Source: JAVJUV01 sp047314965 (GTDB taxonomy: Bacteria > Pseudomonadota > Alphaproteobacteria > Rhodobacterales > Rhodobacteraceae). Taken from it: a stretch of DNA of 64,000 nucleotides. Made by a program: the position numbers and the translations under genes. A model generated the notes under the pieces. It saw nothing but the letters and a program-made list of their open reading frames with translations, was not told the origin of the DNA and made no database searches. Shown one piece after another: positions 8,403 to 16,574 of the stretch; position 1 is the stretch's first letter; each line of letters opens with the position of its first letter. The stretch lies in the NCBI RefSeq assembly GCF_047314965.1, contig NZ_JBLBVK010000039.1, positions 49,820 through 113,819 of the forward strand, written 5' to 3'.

Positions 8403-10265
8403 ATGACGCTCGAAGGCCGAAAAACCCCCTTCTTTCACAGCATCCTTTTCAGGGTCGCGCTGGCTTGCGCGGTGATTTTTGGGCTGGGCCTCGCAGTCAA
8501 ACCCTCGATTGAACGCATCTTCCTGGAACGGATCGCCGAAGACGGCAATTCCACCCTGAACATCGCGGTGAAGGGTCTGGACAGCACTCTGGACCGGTTC
8601 GAGCCGCTGGCAAAGCTGATCGCGGAACGACCGATTCTCACGCAGCTTCTCAGGGACCCGGGGAACCAGGGCATTCTGCCATTCGTGAACGAACAACTCA
8701 GGCTGACGGCGCTGACGCTGGGTGTTTCGGACGTCTATCTGATGGATATCGGCGGCACGACCATCGCCGCCAGCAATTACCGCAAAGATACGTCCTTCGT
8801 CGGCCAGAACTACAGCTACCGCCCCTATTTCCAGCAGGCGCTGGAGGGTGGCCTCGGCCGGTATTTCGCGCGCGGAACGACAACCGGGCAGCGCGGATAC
8901 TTCTTCGCCGCCCCGGTGCTGGACGGGACGCGGATTGTCGGTGTGCTGGCGGTCAAGTTCCTTGTCGACCCGTTCGAACTGTCGTGGCAGGGCGGAACGA
9001 GCGAGATCATCGTCTCCGACCTGAACGGCGTCATCTTCATGTCAAGCCGTCCGGACTGGCATTTCCGCACTCTCTTGCCGTTACCTCGGGAGGCGACGGA
9101 CAAGGTCGCGGCGACGCAGCAATACCCGCTGGACAGGTTGATCCCGCTTGAGGTCGAAACGCCGGCGTCCGACGCATCGCAGACCCTGATGTCGGTCGAA
9201 GGACACGACTATGTGCTGAACTCGGCGTTCCTGCCGGAAGTGGGCTGGACGGTCCAGCTGCTTTCACCCGCGGGTCCCGCACGCACACAGACGCTCACCG
9301 TTCTCCTTGCCATGGGCCTGTTCGCTCTGCTCCTGGCATTGGCCGCGGCGATCCTCCTGCAAAGACAGACACGGGCGCGCGAGCGCGACGAGGAACGGCG
9401 CCTCGCGCAAGAGGAACTTGAGCGCGAGGTCAGGCTGCGGACAAGCGACCTGAACGCCGCCAACAAGCGGCTGACGCTGGAAATCGAGGAGCGCCGCTCG
9501 ACGGAAAAGCGCCTGCGCAATACGCAGAAGGAGCTTGTACAGGCCGGCAAACTGGCCGCGCTTGGCCAGATGTCGGCGGCCCTGAGCCATGAGATCAACC
9601 AGCCGCTGGCCGCTGTGAAGGGCTTTGCCGAGAACGCTGCCGCCTACATCGACCGAAAGCGCTTCTCGGAAGCCCGCGAAAACGTGACCCGCATCAGCCA
9701 CATGGCCGACCGGATGGCTACGCTTTCAGGACACTTGCGCAATTTCGCGCGTCGCCCGCAGGAAACCATAGGCTCGGTCGACCTCAGCCTTGTGCTCGAC
9801 GACGCCCTGGAACTGATGGGGCCGCGACTGACCAAGGCGGGGGCCGTGGTGGAGCGCAGCGCTGATACGACCGAGCCACTTTGGGTCACGGGCGGCCGGG
9901 TCCGGCTGCAGCAGGTCTTCGTCAACCTCATCAGCAACGCGCTCGACGCGATGGAGCACGAGGATACGCCGAAGATCGTCATCACCAGAACAAGTCAGGG
10001 AAGTGGCCGCGTCTGCATCCGTGTCAGCGATCGCGGCCCCGGTCTGGAGACGGACACCGCGGGCCGGGTCTTCGATCCGTTTTTCACGACGAAATCGCCG
10101 GGCAAGGGATTGGGGCTTGGACTCTCGATCTCGTACAACATCGTCGAGGACTTCGGCGGGCACCTGTCGGCGGAGAACAACCCCGATGGTCCCGGTGCGT
10201 GTTTCAGCGTCGATCTGGCTCTGGCCAATCCAGCTGACGGCCACAAGGACGTCGCGGCGGAATGA
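8403..10265 (+). CDS. dctB: DctB-type sensor histidine kinase
   Basis: A 620-residue membrane sensor kinase. A membrane span at about residues 10-30 (SILFRVALACAVIFGLGLA) and another before the linker (LTVLLAMGLFALLLALAAAI) flank a periplasmic double-Cache-like sensor region with the LGVSDVYLMDIGGTTIAASN motif. A coiled-coil linker leads to the H-box (ALSHEINQPLAAVKGFAENA), then N-box NLISNALDA, G1 SDRGPGL and G2 GLGLGLSISYNIVEDFGG. This is the DctB layout. I start at ATG 8403, preceded by a GGTGGTGG stretch, rather than 8343, which has no ribosome site. The ATGA overlap with the regulator and the TRAP genes downstream suggest it senses the transported substrate. Confidence 0.85.
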   Translation: MTLEGRKTPFFHSILFRVALACAVIFGLGLAVKPSIERIFLERIAEDGNSTLNIAVKGLDSTLDRFEPLAKLIAERPILTQLLRDPGNQGILPFVNEQLRLTALTLGVSDVYLMDIGGTTIAASNYRKDTSFVGQNYSYRPYFQQALEGGLGRYFARGTTTGQRGYFFAAPVLDGTRIVGVLAVKFLVDPFELSWQGGTSEIIVSDLNGVIFMSSRPDWHFRTLLPLPREATDKVAATQQYPLDRLIPLEVETPASDASQTLMSVEGHDYVLNSAFLPEVGWTVQLLSPAGPARTQTLTVLLAMGLFALLLALAAAILLQRQTRARERDEERRLAQEELEREVRLRTSDLNAANKRLTLEIEERRSTEKRLRNTQKELVQAGKLAALGQMSAALSHEINQPLAAVKGFAENAAAYIDRKRFSEARENVTRISHMADRMATLSGHLRNFARRPQETIGSVDLSLVLDDALELMGPRLTKAGAVVERSADTTEPLWVTGGRVRLQQVFVNLISNALDAMEHEDTPKIVITRTSQGSGRVCIRVSDRGPGLETDTAGRVFDPFFTTKSPGKGLGLGLSISYNIVEDFGGHLSAENNPDGPGACFSVDLALANPADGHKDVAAE

Positions 10266-11611
10266 GCGAACCCGGTATTCTTTTCGTGGACGATGAAGAG
10301 CATCTGCGCCTTGCCGCGGCGCAGACGCTTGAGCTAGCGGATCTGCCAGTGACCTGCCTTGCCGACGGCGAGGCCGCACTGGCGCAAGTCAGCCGCAATT
10401 TTCCCGGCGTTCTGGTCACCGATATCCGCATGCCAGGGATCGACGGGATCGAACTGATGCGCCGCGCACTGGAAATCGACCCGGAATTTCCTGTCATCCT
10501 CATTACCGGTCACGGCGATGTGGAGATGGCCGTGCAGTCCATGCGCGACGGGGCTTACGACTTTCTCGAAAAGCCCTATGCGCCCGTTCGGATGGTCGAG
10601 ACGGTACGCCGGGCATTGGACAAGCGGCGGCTGACGATCGAAAACCGGGCGCTGCGCAGGCAGGTGGGAGGGCGCGATGCGATCGAATCCCGCCTTACTG
10701 GCCGCTCGCCGGTCATGACGGCGCTGCGCGAGCAAATCCGTGCGGTCGCAATCACCGATGCCGACGTGCTGATCACCGGCGCGACAGGCACCGGCAAGGA
10801 AGTTGCCGCCCGCGCCATCCACCGGGCAAGCCCGCGCTCGGAAAAGCCGTTCGTTCACATCAACTGCGCCGCCCTTCCGCCCGACCTGGTTGAAAGTGAG
10901 CTGTTCGGCCACGAAGCCGGTGCCTTCGCGGGCGCGACCCGCGCGCGGTACGGCAAGTTCGAACACGCCCGCGGCGGCACGGTCTTTCTCGACGAGATCG
11001 ACAGCCTCGATCTCAAGCTGCAGGCCAAGTTGCTGCTGGCCGTTCAGGACCGCGTCGTCACCCGTCTGGGATCGAACGATCCGATCGAACTGGATGTCCG
11101 CTTCATCGCCGCCTCGAAACGCGACCTGGAAGAGGCCGCTGCACAGGGGGCGTTCCGCAGCGATCTCCTGTACCGCCTGAATGTCGTGACGATACGGATG
11201 CCGGACCTGTCGCAGCGCCGGGAGGATATTCCCAAGCTCTTCCTGCACCTCGTCGACGAGGCCGCCGCGCGCTACAAGCGAACCGCGCCCGAAGTGCCCG
11301 GAGCGGTTCTGTCGACAATCGCGGCGCGCAACTGGCCGGGGAACGTGCGGGAACTCAGGAATGCCGCCGAGCGCTTCGCCCTGGGTCTCGATCTTGAAAT
11401 CGCAAACACGGAACCGCCGGACGAGGGCGACACGACCAGCCTTTCGGCCCAGATGGCACGTCACGAGAAAAGCCTGATCGCCGCTGCCATCGCAGCGAAC
11501 CGCGGCAGCCTGAAAGCCACCTACGAAGCGCTTGGACTGTCGCGGAAGTCTCTCTACGAAAAGATGCAGAAATACGGATTGTCCCGCGCGGATTTCCAGG
11601 ACGACGAGTAA
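10262..11611 (+). CDS. dctD: DctD-type NtrC-family response regulator
   Basis: A 449-residue response regulator with three domains. The receiver has the phospho-accepting Asp in LVTDIRMPGIDG. The AAA+ domain has Walker A GATGTGKEVAAR, Walker B GGTVFLDEIDS and an arginine-finger region near the usual RDVLYRL position (here FRSDLLYRLNVV). A C-terminal Fis-type helix-turn-helix includes YEALGLSRKSLYEKM. The loop that contacts sigma-54 reads GAFAGA instead of the consensus GAFTGA, so sigma-54 dependence is uncertain. The start overlaps the dctB stop. It probably regulates the downstream TAXI transporter genes. Confidence 0.87.
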   Translation: MSEPGILFVDDEEHLRLAAAQTLELADLPVTCLADGEAALAQVSRNFPGVLVTDIRMPGIDGIELMRRALEIDPEFPVILITGHGDVEMAVQSMRDGAYDFLEKPYAPVRMVETVRRALDKRRLTIENRALRRQVGGRDAIESRLTGRSPVMTALREQIRAVAITDADVLITGATGTGKEVAARAIHRASPRSEKPFVHINCAALPPDLVESELFGHEAGAFAGATRARYGKFEHARGGTVFLDEIDSLDLKLQAKLLLAVQDRVVTRLGSNDPIELDVRFIAASKRDLEEAAAQGAFRSDLLYRLNVVTIRMPDLSQRREDIPKLFLHLVDEAAARYKRTAPEVPGAVLSTIAARNWPGNVRELRNAAERFALGLDLEIANTEPPDEGDTTSLSAQMARHEKSLIAAAIAANRGSLKATYEALGLSRKSLYEKMQKYGLSRADFQDDE

Positions 11612-11624
11612 CGACCCCGAAGAT

Positions 11625-11672
11625 GGGTGGATTCTCACACTCAATTTCAATGGCCCGTGTCGGAATCCACCC
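11625..11672. repeat. Perfect 10-bp inverted repeat after dctD
   Basis: GGGTGGATTC at 11625-11634 and its exact complement GAATCCACCC at 11663-11672 enclose a 28-base loop. The right arm is followed by CCGCCAGCATAGAAAAAAA, not by a T-run, so it is not a classical intrinsic terminator on the plus strand. It may be an mRNA-end structure for dctBD or a regulator-binding palindrome ahead of the TAXI operon. Confidence 0.5.
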
Positions 11673-11834
11673 CGCCAGCATAGAAAAAAAGCTGATTGCG
11701 CAAACATTGGGCAAGTCACGATTGCTCTTGAAATCCTCACGGTGGCACTAGCTGCACGTCGCGTGGCCTTCCCGGGCCATTGGATCGTCGCTTTGATTGG
11801 CCGGCCTGTCGCCGGCTCTCTTTGGGAGGAAGAT

Positions 11835-12821
11835 ATGAAACATGTAACGATGACGGCCGTCGCCGTCGTGCTTTCGGCTGGCGTGGCGTCTGCCGGCAGC
11901 CACCTGGACAAGACCGGTTGGCCGGAAAGCTTCACCGTCGGAACCGCCTCGCAGGGCGGAACCTTCTTCGCCTATGGGTCCGGCTGGGCTAACCTTGTGG
12001 CCGAAGAGCTTGGCATTTCTGGCGGCGCCGAAGTTACCGGCGGCCCGATGCAGAACATGGCGCTGGTTCACACCGGTGACGCCCAGTTCGGCATGACCAC
12101 GATGGGCCCTGCAGCGGAATCGCTGGCCGGCACCAACCCGATCGCGCCCGGCCTTCAGATGACCGGCGCCTGCGCGATGTTCCCGATGTACCAGACGCCG
12201 TTCAGCGTGACCGCGCTGGCGTCCTCGGGCATCAAGTCGATTGCCGACATTCCTGCCGGCGCCAAGATCGGCTTCGGCCCGGCCGGGTCCACTTCGGACA
12301 CCTACTTCCCGCGCATGATGGAAACGCTTGGCGTCGAGTTCGAGCGTCGCAACGGCGGCTGGTCCGACCTGGGCGGCCAGTTGCAGGACGGCCTTCTGGA
12401 CGTCATCGCCTTCGCCGCCGGCGTGCCGGTTCCGGCCGTCAGCCAGCTGGAGGTCCAGACCGAGGTGAACATCATCGAGTTCACCGAAGAGGAGCAGGCC
12501 AAGATCATCGAAGCCTTCCCGGTCTCCGCATTCCAAATCGCTGCGAGCACCTACACCACGCTTGAGGCCGACGCGCGCTCCGTGTCGATGTGGAACTTCG
12601 CTATCGCCAACTGCGATCTGCCGGAGAGCTTTGTCGAGGCCGTCGTCGATGTCGTGATGTCGGACAACGCCCGGATGGTGAATATCCACAAGGCGGCACG
12701 CTCCACGACCCCGGAGAACTGGGACAAGAACGGCGTGCTCAAGTGGCACCCGGGCGCGGCCAAGTGGTTCAAAGAGAACGCTGGCGCCGATATCCCGGAC
12801 AACATGATCCACGGCATGTAA
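11835..12821 (+). CDS. TAXI-family TRAP transporter solute-binding protein
   Basis: A 328-residue periplasmic binding protein. It has a cleavable signal peptide (TMTAVAVVLSAGVASAGS) and the TAXI-family opening SFTVGTASQGGTFFAYGSGW, followed by GGPMQNMALVHTGDAQFGMT. TAXI proteins deliver organic anions to a fused TRAP permease, here encoded next. A strong ribosome site (GGGAGGA, 11824-11830) fixes the ATG at 11835, although the frame is open further upstream. It follows the DctBD-like pair, which probably controls it. The substrate is unknown: TAXI proteins have been linked to dicarboxylates and other anions. Confidence 0.9.
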   Translation: MKHVTMTAVAVVLSAGVASAGSHLDKTGWPESFTVGTASQGGTFFAYGSGWANLVAEELGISGGAEVTGGPMQNMALVHTGDAQFGMTTMGPAAESLAGTNPIAPGLQMTGACAMFPMYQTPFSVTALASSGIKSIADIPAGAKIGFGPAGSTSDTYFPRMMETLGVEFERRNGGWSDLGGQLQDGLLDVIAFAAGVPVPAVSQLEVQTEVNIIEFTEEEQAKIIEAFPVSAFQIAASTYTTLEADARSVSMWNFAIANCDLPESFVEAVVDVVMSDNARMVNIHKAARSTTPENWDKNGVLKWHPGAAKWFKENAGADIPDNMIHGM

Positions 12822-12830
12822 GGCCGGTTA

Positions 12831-12877
12831 TCGCCCCGCGCTGGCGGGGCGATCCGCCGGGGGGCTTTGCCCCCCGG
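12831..12877 (+). terminator. Two GC-rich hairpins between binding protein and permease
   Basis: CGCCCCGC/GCGGGGCG (12832-12851, loop GCTG) is followed by CCGGGGGGC/GCCCCCCGG (12857-12877, loop TTT). No T-run follows, so full termination is unlikely. Hairpins at this place often protect the upstream mRNA and reduce read-through, giving more binding protein than permease. Confidence 0.5.
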
Positions 12878-12962
12878 CCGCTTCAAAGTACCTTCATCGG
12901 TAATAATCGAAATGAATCCGCCTGACGCTCCCGTATGCGTCAGGGAGCGGGAGGGGACAGCC

Positions 12963-15227
12963 ATGACCGAAGCCGAAGCAAAACAGGACGACGACCACCT
13001 GATCGCAGAGGGCGTCGATGACGAACCTGTCGAGGCCAACCGCCGCGACTTCACCGGCTGGCGTTTTGGTCTGATCGCGGCACTGGCCGCAATCTATGCC
13101 GCCTTCCACATGGCCGCGCTGAACGGTGTGTCGATCTCGGAATGGACCGGGATCACGATCCCGCTGCTGCCGAGCTTTCCCATGGAAACCTGGAACTTCC
13201 GGATCGTCCACGTTGCAGGCGCTTTGTTCCTTGGCTTCCTTATCTTCGGCGCGCACCTGAGCTTCCCAGAAAACCGCGAGAAAGAGACCCCGATCTTCAC
13301 CTACGCCGCCTATGCGCTGCTGTTTCCCGCATTTCTGGCCTGCGGTACGGCTGTCAGCTTCGCGATGCGGATTTCGAACGGAGAGATGTGGAACGGGATC
13401 GCGCCCGAGTTCGCCAACCCGGAAAAATGGTGGTTCGGATTGCCGCTTTTGGTCGCGACGTTCGGCGGCATCCTTCTTGGCTGGCTGAACAAGCGCCAGA
13501 GGTCGGGTTTCTCGGCGCCTGACCTTGTGCTGGGCATCTGCGGAATTGCCGTCGCGATCTACCTGATCACGATCTACGGCACATTGATGCGCAATTCGAC
13601 CGGGACGCCCTTCGCGCCGATCGGCATCTCGCTGGCCGCCGTCGCGGGCACCGCGTTGATCATGGAACTTACACGCCGCGTCGCCGGTCTGGCGCTGATC
13701 ATCATTGCGGGCATCTTCCTGGTCTATGTCTTCGTCGGCCACCTGATGCCAGGCTTCCTGAACTCGCCCAAGATCGACTGGGCGCGCTTCTTCAGCCAAG
13801 TCTACACCGACGCCGGCATTCTCGGGCCGACCACCGCCGTCTCCTCGACCTACATCATTCTGTTCATCATCTTCGCCGCCTTCTTGCAGGCCTCCAAGGT
13901 GGGAGACTACTTCGTGAACTTCGCGTTCGCGGCAGCAGGCCGCGCGCGCGGTGGCCCGGCCAAGGTGGCGATCTTCGCCTCCGGCCTGATGGGCATGATC
14001 AACGGCACCAGCGCCGGCAACGTCGTGGCCACGGGCTCGCTCACGATCCCCCTGATGAAGAAGGTCGGCTATCACCGCCGCACCGCCGGCGCCGTCGAGG
14101 CCGCCGCCTCGACCGGCGGACAGATCATGCCGCCGATCATGGGCGCGGGCGCCTTCATCATGGCCGAGATCACCGGAGTTCCCTACACCGAGATCGCCAT
14201 CGCAGCCGTGATCCCCGCCGTCCTCTACTTCGTGTCGGTTTATTTCATGGTCGATTTCGAGGCGGCGAAACTTGGCATGAAGGGGATGCGCGAGGACGAA
14301 CTGCCCAAGTTCAACAAGATGTTGCGGCAGGTCTACCTGTTCATCCCGATCATCATCCTGATCTACGCCCTCTTCATGGGGTATTCGGTGATCCGCGCCG
14401 GTACGCTGGCCACGGTCGCCGCCGCAGTCGTCTCGTGGCTGACGCCCTTCCGCATGGGACCGCGCGCGATAGCCAAGGCCTTCGAACTGGCAGGGATCAT
14501 GTCGATCCAGATCATCGCGGTCTGCGCCTGCGCGGGCATCATCGTGGGCGTGATCTCCCTGACCGGCGTCGGCGCGCGGTTCTCCTCGCTGCTTCTTGGC
14601 ATCGCCGGTTCCTCGCAGCTTCTGGCACTGTTCTTCGCCATGTGCATCGCAATCCTGCTGGGGATGGGCATGCCGACAACGGCGGCCTACGCGGTTGCCG
14701 GCAGCGTCGTGGCGCCGGGCCTTCAGGGTCTTCTGGCCGATGGCGGCCTGCCCGAGGAAACCGCTCTCCTCGTCGCGCACTTCTTCGTGTTCTACTACGC
14801 GGTTCTGTCAGCCATCACGCCACCCGTGGCACTGGCGAGCTATGCCGCCGCCGGCATCTCGGGCGCAAACCCGATGGAAACCAGCGTCACCTCGTTCAAG
14901 ATCGGCATCGCAGCGTTCATCGTGCCGTTCATGTTCGTCTATAACAGCGCGCTTCTGATGGATGGCGGCTGGTTCGAGGTTGCCCGCGCCGGCGCAACAG
15001 CCGTCTTCGGCGTGTTCCTGTTGTCCTCGGGCGTGCAGGGCTGGTTCATGGGCGCGCGGTCGGCCTGGTTCATCCGGGCGATGACGATCGCCGCGGCGCT
15101 CTTCATGATCGAGGGAGGCCTCAGCACCGACCTGATCGGTCTCGGGCTTTTCGCTGCGGCCTTCGTGATCCAGCGCGGCTTCCGGCCGAACCCGGACGCA
15201 CCGATCCCGGTCAGGGGCGCAGACTGA
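12963..15227 (+). CDS. TAXI-type TRAP transporter fused permease (DctQ-DctM)
   Basis: A 754-residue, highly hydrophobic permease. The N-terminal part (about residues 20-200) corresponds to the small DctQ subunit and the remainder to the DctM subunit, as in fused TAXI permeases. The DctM part contains ASGLMGMINGTSAGNVVATG, the repeated SMGG-like GAVEAAASTGGQIMPPIMGA, and MGMPTTAAYAVAGSVVAPGL. It would use the Na+ or H+ gradient to import the substrate captured by the preceding binding protein. I take ATG 12963, just after a GGGAGGGG ribosome site. The frame runs upstream to 12867, but that stretch is intergenic. Confidence 0.92.
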   Translation: MTEAEAKQDDDHLIAEGVDDEPVEANRRDFTGWRFGLIAALAAIYAAFHMAALNGVSISEWTGITIPLLPSFPMETWNFRIVHVAGALFLGFLIFGAHLSFPENREKETPIFTYAAYALLFPAFLACGTAVSFAMRISNGEMWNGIAPEFANPEKWWFGLPLLVATFGGILLGWLNKRQRSGFSAPDLVLGICGIAVAIYLITIYGTLMRNSTGTPFAPIGISLAAVAGTALIMELTRRVAGLALIIIAGIFLVYVFVGHLMPGFLNSPKIDWARFFSQVYTDAGILGPTTAVSSTYIILFIIFAAFLQASKVGDYFVNFAFAAAGRARGGPAKVAIFASGLMGMINGTSAGNVVATGSLTIPLMKKVGYHRRTAGAVEAAASTGGQIMPPIMGAGAFIMAEITGVPYTEIAIAAVIPAVLYFVSVYFMVDFEAAKLGMKGMREDELPKFNKMLRQVYLFIPIIILIYALFMGYSVIRAGTLATVAAAVVSWLTPFRMGPRAIAKAFELAGIMSIQIIAVCACAGIIVGVISLTGVGARFSSLLLGIAGSSQLLALFFAMCIAILLGMGMPTTAAYAVAGSVVAPGLQGLLADGGLPEETALLVAHFFVFYYAVLSAITPPVALASYAAAGISGANPMETSVTSFKIGIAAFIVPFMFVYNSALLMDGGWFEVARAGATAVFGVFLLSSGVQGWFMGARSAWFIRAMTIAAALFMIEGGLSTDLIGLGLFAAAFVIQRGFRPNPDAPIPVRGAD

Positions 15228-15244
15228 GACTGAGAAAATGGATC

Positions 15245-15261
15245 GGGGCCGTTCAGGCCCC
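15245..15261. terminator. Hairpin between convergent operons
   Basis: GGGGCC/GGCCCC with a five-base loop lies 18 bases after the TRAP permease stop and overlaps the last codons of the converging signalling operon. No long T-run follows on either strand. It may weakly separate the two transcripts. Confidence 0.35.
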
Positions 15262-16062
15262 GGTCAGTTTCTGCCACGCGATGGCAAGTTCGGGCGCGCG
15301 CTCGGGCCTGATCGCGAGAAAGGCGGACATCTCGCCAATTTCAAGGAAAAGAAGCCCCTGCCCGTTCGCGCCCACCGGAGCGATGACCGTTGCAAGCGCG
15401 AAACTCTCCTCGGGGTAAAGGCTTTCGAGTTTTGCGAAATATCCGTCGAGGAACATCGCGGCCTGGTCGCCAAGGGCTTCGACGACGGCCTTGTCGCCAC
15501 CCTGATCCGTCACATCCTCGCCCTGGATGCGAAGCCAGGCGATGACATCGTCACCCGCCTGGCTCAAGAAGCGCGATAGAATTTCTTCAGGACCGGCCTC
15601 GTCCTCGCCGCGCTCGGCAAGACCCCATGCACGCGCCAGGATATTCGAGGGAACGCCAACATCGGAGGAAAAACCTCCGGCCGTCGGACGCGCGGACTGG
15701 ATGGAGACCGTCGGCCCATCGGCGAATGCGGCCAGCAAAACCTTCTTCACTTCCTCGACGCCCTCATCCTCGGCGTCGGAGAGAGGACGGTCGGCAAGTT
15801 TCGCCGCTGCGACGCCCTTGAGCTTGGGGGCCGGACTGGCAAGCGCCTGCAGGCGCCGGTTGGCCACCGCCAGATGAACCGTCTCTCCGTTCTCGACCGT
15901 AAAGCTCAGGCGGCGGGGAAGAATGGTCTCGTCGATCTCGGTAACCACGGCGGCAAGCAGAGCATCGGCCGAGCTGCCACGCAGGCGACGGCCCTCGCCG
16001 GAGATCCGCTCTCGCTGGCGCAGTTTGGCTAGCTTGTCTTCAAGGCGGGCGAAATCGCTCAA
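15253..16062 (-). CDS. Unrecognised 269-residue protein, last gene of kinase/GTPase operon
   Basis: I do not recognise a named family. The N terminus is a charged helix (ARLEDKLAKLRQRERISGEG), followed by a short beta-rich part (RLSFTVENGETVHLAVANRR) and an alpha/beta C-terminal half ending in a hydrophobic segment (GLLFLEIGEMSAFLAI). No signal peptide or membrane span is evident, so it is probably cytosolic. The start is TTG at 16062, supported by GGGGAG a few bases upstream and by the 15-bp spacing from the preceding stop. Its place at the end of the operon with a kinase, a phosphatase and GTPases suggests an accessory or effector role; that is inference only. Confidence 0.8.
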   Translation of the reverse strand: MSDFARLEDKLAKLRQRERISGEGRRLRGSSADALLAAVVTEIDETILPRRLSFTVENGETVHLAVANRRLQALASPAPKLKGVAAAKLADRPLSDAEDEGVEEVKKVLLAAFADGPTVSIQSARPTAGGFSSDVGVPSNILARAWGLAERGEDEAGPEEILSRFLSQAGDDVIAWLRIQGEDVTDQGGDKAVVEALGDQAAMFLDGYFAKLESLYPEESFALATVIAPVGANGQGLLFLEIGEMSAFLAIRPERAPELAIAWQKLTGA

Positions 16063-16077
16063 GTCAGCTCCCCAGCA

Positions 16078-16467
16078 TCAGGTCCCTGATACAATAGTGT
16101 CGAGCGCCGAGCGACCGCAATCCACGACTTTGCGCAGGTCTGCTTCCGGAGCGCAGACGCAGACCAGCGCTTCCGCGGCGTCTCCCGGCGCACGCAGGAA
16201 CACCTTTGCATCGGTTCCGGACAACAGCATGGCGGTACCGGCCCGCCTGTCACCATCACCGTTTTCAAGCACAGGCGCAGCGCCTTCGGCCACGATTCCG
16301 TCCAGAACGGTTTGAGCCAGTTCCGAAAGGCTGTCCAATTCCTCCTGGGCCGGTTTGCCCGCGGAGCTGGAACAGAGCACCAGCTTTGAGCCCAGATCCG
16401 TGAAAGCGATCAACGAGCAGCCCGGCAACTCCGAGCGCATTGCGTCAAGCGTTTCGGTCACATCCAT
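16078..16467 (-). CDS. Small protein, possible roadblock/LC7 fold
   Basis: A 129-residue protein. The pattern ETLDAMRSELPGCSLIAFTDLGSKLVLC, then a long helix (EELDSLSELAQTVLDGIV), a beta segment (KVFLRAPGD, EALVCVCAPEADL) and a C-terminal helix (RKVVDCGRSALDTI) resembles the roadblock/LC7 fold of MglB-like proteins, which bind small GTPases and can act as GAPs. The match is by eye and by secondary structure; no diagnostic catalytic residue exists for the family. It sits between a GTPase gene and an unknown gene in the signalling operon, which fits a GTPase-regulating role. It could alternatively be an unrelated small alpha/beta protein. Confidence 0.6.
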   Translation of the reverse strand: MDVTETLDAMRSELPGCSLIAFTDLGSKLVLCSSSAGKPAQEELDSLSELAQTVLDGIVAEGAAPVLENGDGDRRAGTAMLLSGTDAKVFLRAPGDAAEALVCVCAPEADLRKVVDCGRSALDTIVSGT

Positions 16468-16574
16468 GTCCAGTCACACCTCGAAGCTGACCCAAAGGTT
16501 CGACACCCTTTTGGTAGCCGCGTGCGCGGGAAGCAAGCCCTGCGACAAGGAAAGATGATAAGTATCGCGAAGAG

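Noticed and set aside
11743..11756. Possible sigma-54 promoter (TGGCAC and TGCA) before the TAXI operon
   Set aside because: The GG and GC elements are two bases closer than the strict -24/-12 spacing, so it would not work as a sigma-54 promoter.
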